From Spirochaetales bacterium (GTDB taxonomy: Bacteria; Spirochaetota; Spirochaetia; Sphaerochaetales; Sphaerochaetaceae), in NCBI GenBank assembly GCA_022785155.1, contig JALFRH010000025.1, positions 1 through 10,012 of the forward strand: a stretch of DNA of 10,012 nt, read 5' to 3'. Of the stretch, positions 1 to 6,594 are shown in pieces. A program made the position numbers and the translations under genes. The first letter of the stretch is position 1, and the number at the start of each line of letters is the position of its first letter. The notes under the pieces were generated by a model. That model was not told the origin of the DNA and did not search any database. It worked only from the letters and a program-made list of their open reading frames with translations.

Positions 1-522
1 CAGAGGATTATCAGGGCTCAACACACACATAAGGTAGTCTGTATCAAGTAGCATGGAAGAGAACTTGGGATTATTGGAAGAAGCGTCTATAATTGCTAAA
101 TCAAGCTCATAGTTTTCTAGTTTATCATAAAGATTATTTATAGTATCAGTAGTAAGCATAATCTTTACACCATTGTTTTCAATGCTATATTTAGCCAGTG
201 CAGATGCTGTAACATTGCTCTCTGCAGTATGTGTAATACCGATTCTCAATGGTCCTGCATTCTTTTCTGCGTTCTGAATCTCAAGCTGCATTTTTTCGTA
301 CAAAGCCTTCTGTCTACGAGCATACTTAAGTACTATTTCTCCTTGCTGTGTAAGGATTAAACCATTTTTATTCCTAATAAAAACCTTTGCACCCACCTCT
401 TCTTCCAATTGTTTAATCTGTTGGCTGACAGCTGGCTGAGTCATATATAGAGCCTCTGCTGCTTTTGTGAAATTCAGATACTCTGCAACTTTTAGGAAAG
501 TATACATTTTTGTTCCAAGCAT
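1..522 (-). CDS. LysR-type transcriptional regulator, N-terminal part (cut by window edge)
   Basis: Translating the minus strand from ATG 522-520 gives 174 open codons running off the left edge; the family is usually about 290-300 residues, so roughly the last 40% is missing. Residues 15-60 are a typical LysR winged helix-turn-helix: NFTKAAEAL, then MTQPAVSQQIKQLEEEVGAK and the wing LTQQGE. A linker helix (about 62-88) leads to the effector domain, which opens with GPLRIGITHT at about residue 90. A GGAG box lies 5 bases before the ATG; Met6 is a less likely alternative start. The gene is divergent from the antiporter at 624, a typical LysR arrangement (compare nhaR/nhaA in Escherichia coli), so it probably controls that gene and itself. 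The inducer cannot be read from the sequence. It looks more AT-rich than its neighbours. Confidence 0.93.
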   Translation of the reverse strand, partial: MLGTKMYTFLKVAEYLNFTKAAEALYMTQPAVSQQIKQLEEEVGAKVFIRNKNGLILTQQGEIVLKYARRQKALYEKMQLEIQNAEKNAGPLRIGITHTAESNVTASALAKYSIENNGVKIMLTTDTINNLYDKLENYELDLAIIDASSNNPKFSSMLLDTDYLMCVLSPDNPL

Positions 523-560
523 AGTAACTCCAATTAAATATTTTTATGAGAGTAAAGAAT

Positions 561-568
561 AATATAAT
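561..568 (+). promoter_or_regulatory. -10 element in the divergent lysR/antiporter intergenic region
   Basis: A perfect TATAAT lies at 563-568 on the plus strand, placing a start site near 575 and leaving a leader of about 49 bases before the antiporter ATG. No good -35 box is present at 16-18 bases, as expected of an activator-dependent promoter. The overlapping bases 561-566 read TATATT on the minus strand and could serve as the -10 of the lysR-type gene, so the two promoters may overlap. I could not define a convincing T-N11-A LysR operator. Confidence 0.5.
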
Positions 569-623
569 TTGCTTTTATCTTCAACAATAAATATCATCCT
601 ATTCCACATAAGGAGAGATTATT

Positions 624-1916
624 ATGGATACATTATCTTTTATTGAAAGAATCGGAATTACAGACCCTACTGCAATAACAGTCATATCAGTATCCTTAAT
701 GCTTTTTTTCGGCTTTCTTATGACACGAATAACGAAGCTCATGAGACTTCCTAATGTCACGGCATACATCCTGTCTGGAATTCTTATGGGCCCCTTTGTC
801 TTTAACTTAATCCCCAAAAGCACAATCGAAGGAATGAGCTTTATAGGTGATATAGCATTGTCTTTTATCGCTTTTGGAACAGGCGAGTACTTCAAAATGG
901 ATATTTTAAAGAAAAATGGAAGAAAAGTTGTAATCATTACAATCATGGAGGCTCTTGCCTCTTCCATAGTTGTGTTTATGGCCACATTCTATATTCTCAA
1001 ACTAGACTTCGGCTTCTCCCTTATTCTTTCCGCCCTGGCTTCTGCTACGGCACCGGCTTCAACATTGATGACAATAAGACAGACAGGGGCAAAGGGTGAT
1101 TTCGTGGACACACTTTTGGGCGTAGTGGCCTTGGACGATGTGGTGGGATTGATTGCTTTTTCCCTTGCCATTTCTATTTCTTCATCTATCGCAATGGGAG
1201 TATTAGATTTCAAGGTCCTCTCTGTTCCTATCCTTTCAAATATTGTGGTCCTGACAGTAGGAGGAGCTTTCGGTTTTCTTTTAAAGTATCTTCTCAGAAA
1301 AAGAAGCACAGACAACAGACTGATCGTTACTGTGGCGATTCTCTTCGGATTCTGCGGAATCTGCACCATATTGGGTGTATCACCTCTTCTGGGATGTATG
1401 TCTATGGGCATGGTCTATATAAATGCAACAGGAGACGAAAGATTATTTAAGCAACTCAACTACTTCAGTCCTCCGATCCTGCTGCTATTCTTCGTCAGAT
1501 CAGGATTGAACTTCGATCTTGGATCGCTATTTAGCGGCATGAAGGGGTTTGGAGCCATGCCTCTCTCAATAATCGGCCTCATGTATTTCTTTACAAGAAT
1601 TATTGGTAAATACTTCGGAGCATATTTGGGATCTCTTATTACGAAAAAAGACAAAAGAATACGCTCCTATCTGGGGCTGGCCCTCATCCCTCAGGCGGGA
1701 GTAGCCATAGGCTTGGCTGCCATGGGCGCAAAAGTATTGGGAGGAGATGAAGGAAGGGCTCTTGAAACAATAATCCTCTCTTCAAGTGTCCTCTATGAAT
1801 TAATAGGCCCTGTATCTGCAAAACTATCTCTTTATCTCTCCCATTCTTATCCAAGAAAAGAAAAAGAGAAAGAGAGCGTCCCAGAAATAAGTATCACTTC
1901 CATGGCAAGAGGTTAA
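624..1916 (+). CDS. Cation:proton antiporter, CPA2 type (Na+/H+ exchanger family)
   Basis: This 430-residue inner-membrane protein should exchange Na+ or K+ for protons, serving pH and salt homeostasis. It is hydrophobic almost throughout, with about 12 predicted membrane segments, which is the usual size for a transport core of this family. Family marks are SATAPASTL (139-147), a helix with paired acids in VALDDVVGL (168-176; D171 and D172, matching the two-acid ion site of electrogenic CPA2 members) and ALIPQAGVAIGLA (353-365). There is no TrkA-N/RCK domain, only a charged tail after about residue 408 (RKEKEKES), so it is not a full KefB/KefC protein. An AGGAGA box 7 bases before ATG 624 fixes the start. 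It is divergent from a LysR-type gene that probably regulates it. The ion preference cannot be told from sequence. Confidence 0.9.
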   Translation: MDTLSFIERIGITDPTAITVISVSLMLFFGFLMTRITKLMRLPNVTAYILSGILMGPFVFNLIPKSTIEGMSFIGDIALSFIAFGTGEYFKMDILKKNGRKVVIITIMEALASSIVVFMATFYILKLDFGFSLILSALASATAPASTLMTIRQTGAKGDFVDTLLGVVALDDVVGLIAFSLAISISSSIAMGVLDFKVLSVPILSNIVVLTVGGAFGFLLKYLLRKRSTDNRLIVTVAILFGFCGICTILGVSPLLGCMSMGMVYINATGDERLFKQLNYFSPPILLLFFVRSGLNFDLGSLFSGMKGFGAMPLSIIGLMYFFTRIIGKYFGAYLGSLITKKDKRIRSYLGLALIPQAGVAIGLAAMGAKVLGGDEGRALETIILSSSVLYELIGPVSAKLSLYLSHSYPRKEKEKESVPEISITSMARG

Positions 1917-1931
1917 GAAACAGGAGAGACA

Positions 1932-2093
1932 ATGAAATCTATAGAAAAGATGAATAAGTCCCAAGAAGGGACTGAAAAGACTATTGAGGAAAAAGAGGAG
2001 AAATATAGAGACTACGAACCTCTTGTCACAAGACCAAATGTATGGAGAATCTTCGCTTTCTCTGGGAAAAAGAACTATGAAGACAATGATTAA
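1932..2093 (+). CDS. Small charged protein of 53 residues, unknown function
   Basis: ATG 1932 is preceded by a good AGGAGA box (1922-1927), and the ORF ends at TAA 2091-2093. The product is hydrophilic: a Lys/Glu-rich first half (about residues 1-27), then a less charged half containing RPNVWRIFAFSGKK at about 34-47. It has no membrane segment or signal peptide and I do not recognise it. It starts 15 bases after the antiporter stop, so the two are probably co-transcribed. It is also in the same reading frame as the antiporter, separated by one TAA and five sense codons, so it could be a detached C-terminal extension. Its stop overlaps by 4 bases the stop of the convergent gene at 2090-2422. 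The ribosome binding site makes a real gene more likely than chance. Confidence 0.55.
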   Translation: MKSIEKMNKSQEGTEKTIEEKEEKYRDYEPLVTRPNVWRIFAFSGKKNYEDND

Positions 2094-2422
2094 ATATCCT
2101 CATAAAGGGCGAACTCCAGATTGTCGCGTACAAATCTCTTTCCGTTCCATGCATATGTCCGGCCATCGGAAAGTGTCAGGATATGAGAGTGCTTTTCTCC
2201 TTTCTCCATATAAACCGAAAGCCCGTCATATTCTCCCATCAGCTGCAGATCTCCGCTTATAGGCTTACGACAATAGAGACGGCACATGCTTGTAACCAAT
2301 TCAGGAGATGAAAGGAAAAAAGAGGTTGCTGCAGAAACAAAAGATTCCGCCTCCTCTATAAAGGAGAGATATCGCTTACTTTTCTGAAATATCGCCAATG
2401 TATCGTATGTGAACATAAACAT
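2090..2422 (-). CDS. Hypothetical protein of 110 residues
   Basis: The ORF runs from ATG 2422-2420 to TAA 2092-2090. The composition is protein-like: a probably helical first half (about 1-52, including FIEEAESFVSAATSFFL) and a strand-rich second half with DGLSVYMEKGEKHSHILTLS and DGRTYAWNGKRFVRD (about 66-101). The second half could be a small beta-meander. I do not recognise the family, and there is no clear signal peptide or membrane anchor. An in-frame TGA lies ten codons upstream of the ATG and no Shine-Dalgarno is visible, which lowers confidence. Met3 is an alternative start. The gene fills an otherwise empty space of about 430 bases between the antiporter group and the phosphate transporter and points opposite to both. 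It may be a small orphan gene or a remnant. Confidence 0.5.
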   Translation of the reverse strand: MFMFTYDTLAIFQKSKRYLSFIEEAESFVSAATSFFLSSPELVTSMCRLYCRKPISGDLQLMGEYDGLSVYMEKGEKHSHILTLSDGRTYAWNGKRFVRDNLEFALYEDI

Positions 2423-2522
2423 AACATAGGATGAAATGAAAAGAGTTCTTCAAAAGCTATTATCAAATAGAAGAATTTCTTATAGACTCATAACAAATAA
2501 TCATAGATAAAGGGAGCAGACT

Positions 2523-4286
2523 GTGAATTTAGCCGACGCTTTGTCGCTTCTTGGCGGAGTATCGTTATTCCTTTTCGGAATGACGCTTATGGGGGAGGGC
2601 CTCAAGCTTGTAGCGGGAAACAAGCTTGAATTGATACTATACAAGCTTTCTGGAACTCCTTTGAAAGGTATTCTTTTAGGAACTGGAGTCACTGCTGTCA
2701 TTCAGTCTTCATCGGCAACATCTGTAATGGTAGTCGGTTTCGTAAACTCAGGAATGATGAAGATGAAACAGGCTATATCCATAATAATGGGTGCAATCAT
2801 CGGAACCAGTATTACAGGTTGGATCATTTCTCTCTCCGATCTTGGTGGAAGCAACGGCCTCTTAAGTCTATTGTCCACAGAGACACTATCTGCAATTACA
2901 GCCATTGTAGGTATCTATCTTAGACTTTTTTCGAAGAAACAGACTCATCATCATACAGGCGATATTCTGATGGGGTTTGCAATCCTGATGTTCGGAATGA
3001 AGGCGATGAGTTCTTCTGTAAGCTCACTAAGGGAAAGCAAAGTCTTCATTTCTCTTCTCACACAATTCTCCAATCCTATTTTGGGAATAATTATCGGGAT
3101 GGTCTTCACAACTGTAATACAAAGCGCCTCTGCCTCCGTCGGTATTCTTCAGGCCCTTTCGTCAACTGGTGCCATTACCTTTGAAATCGCCTTGCCCATA
3201 ATAATGGGTATTGCTATCGGAGCATCAGTCCCTGTACTTCTCTCAGCTCTTGGAGCCAGCACAGACGGCAAGAGAACTGCCCTTTCATATCTTGTTGTAG
3301 ATACTCTTGGTGTAATAGTTTTCTCTCTATTGTTCTACTCAATTAATGCTGTGGTACACTTCGCTTTCATGAGCACTCCTCTCAGAAGTGTAAACATCGC
3401 CTTATTGAATACAGTATTCAGATTAATAGTAGTGGCATTGCTTCTACCATTCATCTCCCTGTTGGAGAAACTAGTCTCCACTTTAATTAAAGATAAAAAG
3501 CAGGAACAAGACAAAGAGTTGGACGACATAAAGAGACTGGAAGAAAGATTTATCTCATATCCTCCTCTTGCCGTTGAGAACGCAAGAATCGCCATCAATA
3601 AAATGGGCGAATTGGCTGAAAAGAATATATTGGATGCATTTAATCTTCTCAGAAACGGTTATACAGATGGTGGCTTTGACGAAGTTGAAAGAATAGAAGG
3701 GGTCATAGATAAATACGAAGACTCCATAGGCACATATCTGACAAAGCTTACTGGAAGAGAGATGCCAAAAGATCTCAACAGATCTGTGGCCAAGTATCTT
3801 CATACCCTTACTGACTTTGAAAGAATCAGCGACCATGCCCTGAACATCGCAGAAAGCGCAAGAGAGATAAAGGAGAAAGGGATTACTTTCACTCCCAATG
3901 CCCTTCATGAAATGGATGTCATGATGAAAGCCCTGGAGAGGATTGTCCATATTACTGTCTCATCTTTTGCCGAGAACGATCTGGACAAGGCATATCTTGT
4001 AGAACCATTGGAAGAAGTCATCGACGATCTATGCGAGAAGATGCGCTTTAATCATGTAGATAGACTTACCAAGGGTGAATGCACTATTCTCAACGGTTAT
4101 GTTTTCAATGATCTTATCGGTAACTATGAGAGAATAAGTGACCACTGCTCTAACACTGCAGCCACACTTATTGAGATGGAAGAAGGAGTATTCGGCCTCC
4201 ATACTTATACAAACGAAGTCAAAGACCGTCACACACACAACTTCGAAGAGAACTACAAGTTCTTCTCCGATGCATTTGCTCTATAA
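2523..4286 (+). CDS. Na+/phosphate cotransporter (NptA/PF02690 type) with C-terminal PhoU-like domain
   Basis: This 587-residue membrane protein is predicted to couple phosphate movement to Na+. Two inverted cotransporter repeats are visible, each with the family's Q-S-S/A-S-A-T/S signature: QSSSATS at 61-67 and QSASAS at 200-205. About eight or nine hydrophobic segments end near residue 315. A cytoplasmic helical PhoU-like domain follows (about 340-560), with two ERISDH motifs (433-438 and 536-541), the acidic/His metal-binding positions of PhoU repeats. The start is GTG 2523, supported by AGGGAG at 2511-2516, six bases upstream. The length fits the two-domain bacterial form. It stands alone with no pst or pho genes nearby. 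The direction of transport is uncertain, since some bacterial members are suggested to act in export; the fused PhoU tail probably senses or gates. Confidence 0.92.
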   Translation: MNLADALSLLGGVSLFLFGMTLMGEGLKLVAGNKLELILYKLSGTPLKGILLGTGVTAVIQSSSATSVMVVGFVNSGMMKMKQAISIIMGAIIGTSITGWIISLSDLGGSNGLLSLLSTETLSAITAIVGIYLRLFSKKQTHHHTGDILMGFAILMFGMKAMSSSVSSLRESKVFISLLTQFSNPILGIIIGMVFTTVIQSASASVGILQALSSTGAITFEIALPIIMGIAIGASVPVLLSALGASTDGKRTALSYLVVDTLGVIVFSLLFYSINAVVHFAFMSTPLRSVNIALLNTVFRLIVVALLLPFISLLEKLVSTLIKDKKQEQDKELDDIKRLEERFISYPPLAVENARIAINKMGELAEKNILDAFNLLRNGYTDGGFDEVERIEGVIDKYEDSIGTYLTKLTGREMPKDLNRSVAKYLHTLTDFERISDHALNIAESAREIKEKGITFTPNALHEMDVMMKALERIVHITVSSFAENDLDKAYLVEPLEEVIDDLCEKMRFNHVDRLTKGECTILNGYVFNDLIGNYERISDHCSNTAATLIEMEEGVFGLHTYTNEVKDRHTHNFEENYKFFSDAFAL

Positions 4287-4323
4287 AACACTATTTCCAA
4301 GAATCAATAAATATATTCCATAA

Positions 4324-4351
4324 TTACGGCCCTTAGATTCTAGGGCCGTAA
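4324..4351. terminator. Perfect 10-bp inverted repeat between convergent genes
   Basis: TTACGGCCCT (4324-4333) and AGGGCCGTAA (4342-4351) are exact reverse complements around an 8-base loop. The repeat lies between the converging ends of the phosphate transporter (4286) and the GH28 gene (4393), where a bidirectional terminator is expected. Neither side has a U-tract, so intrinsic termination may be weak, and the hairpin could instead block exonucleases or act with Rho. The remaining bases around it show nothing else. Confidence 0.6.
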
Positions 4352-4392
4352 CTACTAAAAACTAATATTCAAATGATCTCTATACAAAAACA

Positions 4393-5721
4393 TTATTCAA
4401 AAGATACTGCGGGTTCGACATTGACCCTGGTATTCTTTACTTCAACTTCGGAGTTGATCACTCTTATGCCTCTGTAGTTATTCATTTGGATTCCTCTGCA
4501 CATCTCAATCTCCAAGCCTTCCTCAATATTATCTGAAAGCTGGATATCACAATCCTCGATGGTTACATTTCTGATAGGAGACTCAGGAAGGCCTACGATG
4601 AAGGATGCGGAAGCCCTGGCATTTGTAACCTTGAGTCCCTTGATGGATACATCTGAAATCTCAGGTGTCAGATCATCAATAGGCTGAGGATCGAGGGAGA
4701 ATGCGATGGGATCCGGATCACCACATCTATAGTACATATTTATGGAGATAGGGCAGATTACATTGTTCATGGTTATATCTGAAATCTTTATTCCCCTGAT
4801 CTTTCCACCTCTTCCTCTTCTTGTCTTGATTCTTACGCCTCTGTCGGTTCCATCGAAGAAACAATCCTTTACACAGATATTGTCCACACCGTTGGCTGTT
4901 TCACTTCCTACGACGATACCGCCATGGGCAAAAAGAACCTTGCAATCTTCAATGAAGATATCTTTGGCTACTCTTCCCTCCTCTTTGGCAAGGGCGCCGC
5001 TTCCGCTCTTGACGGCGATTCCATCATCACCGACATCGACAATACAGCCTTTGACAGTAACTCCCTGGCACATCTCGATGTCGATACCATCCGTATTTGG
5101 AGAATCATAAGGATTCTTTACATGGACATTCTCAATCAAGAGATCATCTGAAAGAAGAGGATGGACAGTCCAGAATGGACTTTCAGTTACAGTTATTCCC
5201 CTTATGATGACATTCCTGCTCTTATAGATCTGAAGAAGTGGAGGTCTCAAGAACTGCTTTGGTCTTCCGCCGCCGCCACTAGGCATCTTTTCATATCCCT
5301 TGTTAAGGGAAGCGAACAAAAGCTCTTCCTTGGTCTCCGGGCCTTTTACCCTTCCTGTATTCTTCCATTCAAGAATATAATCCCACCATTTCTTTCCGTT
5401 TCCCCTCAACACTCCTGAGCCCTCTACGACAACGTCTTCAGCGCAGGATATGAAAAAGCAAGGATGCATAGCCCAACAAGGAACGCCTTCCCACCATGTC
5501 TCGACAGGACCATACATTGAAAAATCATCGATAAATGAAAGCTCAGCCCCCTCTTCCAATACAAGTCTTGTATGGGATGGAATATCGATGGGGCCTGTAG
5601 GATATACTCCTTTTTCTATATAAAGTACAGATTTACCGGCACACTCCTTCAAGGCCTTGTTAATTTCAGGGCCATAGTTACCAAATCTGTCTCCACTTCC
5701 TTTAAATACAACTTTGTCCAT
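4393..5721 (-). CDS. Glycoside hydrolase family 28 (polygalacturonase-type), cytoplasmic
   Basis: This 442-residue right-handed beta-helix enzyme is predicted to hydrolyse galacturonide or related alpha-linked uronic-acid oligosaccharides by inversion. The four GH28 motifs occur in order: NTDG (209-212), GDDG (231-234), HGG (266-268; A265 replaces the usual Gly before His) and RIK (297-299). D211, D232 and D233 are the expected acid/base residues, with H266 and K299 in the subsite. A WWEG..CWAMHPCFF stretch (76-90) and the repeated D/N-V-x-I-x-x-C pattern fit the helix coils. There is no signal peptide, so it should act in the cytoplasm on imported oligosaccharides, probably as an exo-enzyme. 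AGGAAAG precedes ATG 5721. It is 104 bases downstream of apt and co-directional, perhaps partly co-transcribed. The precise substrate (galacturonate versus rhamnogalacturonan or another sugar) is unknown. Confidence 0.92.
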   Translation of the reverse strand: MDKVVFKGSGDRFGNYGPEINKALKECAGKSVLYIEKGVYPTGPIDIPSHTRLVLEEGAELSFIDDFSMYGPVETWWEGVPCWAMHPCFFISCAEDVVVEGSGVLRGNGKKWWDYILEWKNTGRVKGPETKEELLFASLNKGYEKMPSGGGGRPKQFLRPPLLQIYKSRNVIIRGITVTESPFWTVHPLLSDDLLIENVHVKNPYDSPNTDGIDIEMCQGVTVKGCIVDVGDDGIAVKSGSGALAKEEGRVAKDIFIEDCKVLFAHGGIVVGSETANGVDNICVKDCFFDGTDRGVRIKTRRGRGGKIRGIKISDITMNNVICPISINMYYRCGDPDPIAFSLDPQPIDDLTPEISDVSIKGLKVTNARASASFIVGLPESPIRNVTIEDCDIQLSDNIEEGLEIEMCRGIQMNNYRGIRVINSEVEVKNTRVNVEPAVSFE

Positions 5722-5825
5722 AGTCTTTCCTTTTTTTTCAAACTACATGTTCTTATTACATTGTCATGTCAAACACAGATGAATGTTCCGACTTCGAATG
5801 ATAAAAAAACGGAAAAATCGGAGAA

Positions 5826-6350
5826 TTAATCCCCACTATATCGAATGATGCTCTCTACTCTGTATGGGGCAAGGACTTCCCTTCCCTTCAAATCCACCAA
5901 TTCAATGAGGGCGGCTATTCCTGCAACCTCTCCTCCAAGGAGTTCTATAAGGGAAATGGCCGCTTTCATGGTACCACCTGTAGCAATAAGATCATCCACC
6001 AAAACAACCCTGTCTCCCTTCTTAATGGCTGTCTTATCTATTTCTATTTCAGCTGATCCATATTCCAAATCATATGAAGCCGTGACTGTCTCACAAGGAA
6101 GTTTGCCTTTCTTTCTTACAGGAACAAAGGGAAGGGAGAGATTATATGCCACAGGCATTCCCAAAAGAAAGCCCCTGGCCTCTGCACCGGCAATGACTGT
6201 AGCCCCCATATCCTTGATCAATTTCTCCATGGAATCTATGGCAAGTTTCAGGCCCTCTTTATCCTGCAGCACAGCAGTTATATCTCTAAACATGATTCCT
6301 TTTTTTGGAAAATCAGGAACTGTTCTGATGTAATCTTCAAGTTTCTTCAT
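5826..6350 (-). CDS. apt: Adenine phosphoribosyltransferase
   Basis: Apt makes AMP from adenine and 5-phosphoribosyl-1-pyrophosphate in cytoplasmic purine salvage. The 174-residue product matches the usual bacterial size of about 170-180. It begins MKKLEDYIRTVPDFPKKGI, the family's typical N-terminus, followed by FRDIT. GAEARGFLLG comes next, then the mobile-loop region VPVRKKGKLPCET with YDLEYG. The PRPP-binding signature VLVDDLIATGGT lies at about 116-127. I chose ATG 6350 rather than the in-frame ATG at 6368 because AGGAGG sits four bases before it and the homologous N-terminus begins there. The gene is divergent from mntP and lies upstream of the GH28 gene. No purine-box-like operator was identified. 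Confidence 0.97.
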   Translation of the reverse strand: MKKLEDYIRTVPDFPKKGIMFRDITAVLQDKEGLKLAIDSMEKLIKDMGATVIAGAEARGFLLGMPVAYNLSLPFVPVRKKGKLPCETVTASYDLEYGSAEIEIDKTAIKKGDRVVLVDDLIATGGTMKAAISLIELLGGEVAGIAALIELVDLKGREVLAPYRVESIIRYSGD

Positions 6351-6376
6351 TTTTCCTCCTACCAACAATTAACGCA

Positions 6377-6382
6377 ATTATA
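6377..6382 (-). promoter_or_regulatory. Candidate -10 box for apt
   Basis: The minus strand reads a perfect TATAAT here, 27-32 bases upstream of the apt ATG, which would give a leader of about 20 bases containing the AGGAGG. The bases at -35 spacing are AT-rich (AATATT or CAATAT) and match the consensus poorly, so this rests mainly on the -10. Confidence 0.45.
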
Positions 6383-6440
6383 GAAAAGGAATGCAACATA
6401 ATATTGTAGAAAATTGCATATGTAGACTACTTTTTCTTTA

Positions 6441-6446
6441 TATGAT
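6441..6446 (+). promoter_or_regulatory. Candidate -10 box for the mntP riboswitch transcript
   Basis: TATGAT matches five of six -10 positions and would start transcription near 6453, almost exactly at the 5' edge of the riboswitch. The -35 at 17 bases (ATATGT) is poor, and a better TTGCAT at 6414-6419 is too far (21 bases) from this box. The position relative to the riboswitch is the main support. Confidence 0.4.
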
Positions 6447-6454
6447 AAATTTCC

Positions 6455-6562
6455 ATCGAGGGAGTAGGAGCGCATAAAGCGGGCCCGTCAACATACTGGA
6501 GAAATCCTGGCGAGCCGTAATTCCGAGACTCATGTCGATCTGGCATGGGCATTACTCTCGGC
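6455..6562 (+). promoter_or_regulatory. yybP-ykoY manganese riboswitch upstream of mntP
   Basis: The leader carries the hallmark conserved blocks of this class: GGGAGTAG (6460-6467) and GTCAACATACT (6487-6497), followed by CCTGGCGAG (6506-6514). The closing P1 helix forms between CGAG..AGTA (6457-6466, with a GG bulge) and TACTCTCG (6553-6560). Inside, CGC-ATAAA-GCG (6471-6481) and GGA-GAAA-TCC (6498-6507, a GNRA tetraloop) form small hairpins. The class is known to bind Mn2+ and switch on Mn2+ efflux genes, exactly the gene that follows. No U-tract follows the hairpins before the start codon, so control of translation is more likely than termination. Confidence 0.92.
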
Positions 6563-6594
6563 CAATCTACATATCAAACATACGGAGTGTAAAA

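Noticed and set aside
1984..2262. Plus-strand ORF of 92 codons opposite the 110-codon gene
   Set aside because: It overlaps the well-supported 53-codon ORF in another frame and has an unprotein-like Arg/Ser/His-rich composition; it is a shadow.
2423..2522. Promoter for the phosphate transporter, for example TATAGA at 2481-2486
   Set aside because: No -35 at suitable spacing; AT-rich background gives many such matches.
5744..5772. Perfect TTGACA (5767-5772, minus strand) upstream of the GH28 gene as a promoter -35
   Set aside because: The hexamer 17 bases downstream is CATGTA, which matches the -10 consensus poorly, and no better box lies at 16 or 18 bases. Not enough to call a promoter.
5760..5828. 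Possible terminator after apt (TCCGA..TCGGA with T-runs on the minus strand)
   Set aside because: The arms are only five bases with a loop of about 26 bases, and the T-runs lie inside the loop; not a credible intrinsic terminator, so apt and the GH28 gene may be partly co-transcribed.
6532..6594. Upstream in-frame ATG adding 21 residues to MntP
   Set aside because: These codons lie inside and just after the riboswitch, and family members begin at the MDWK-type start with the GGAG in front.
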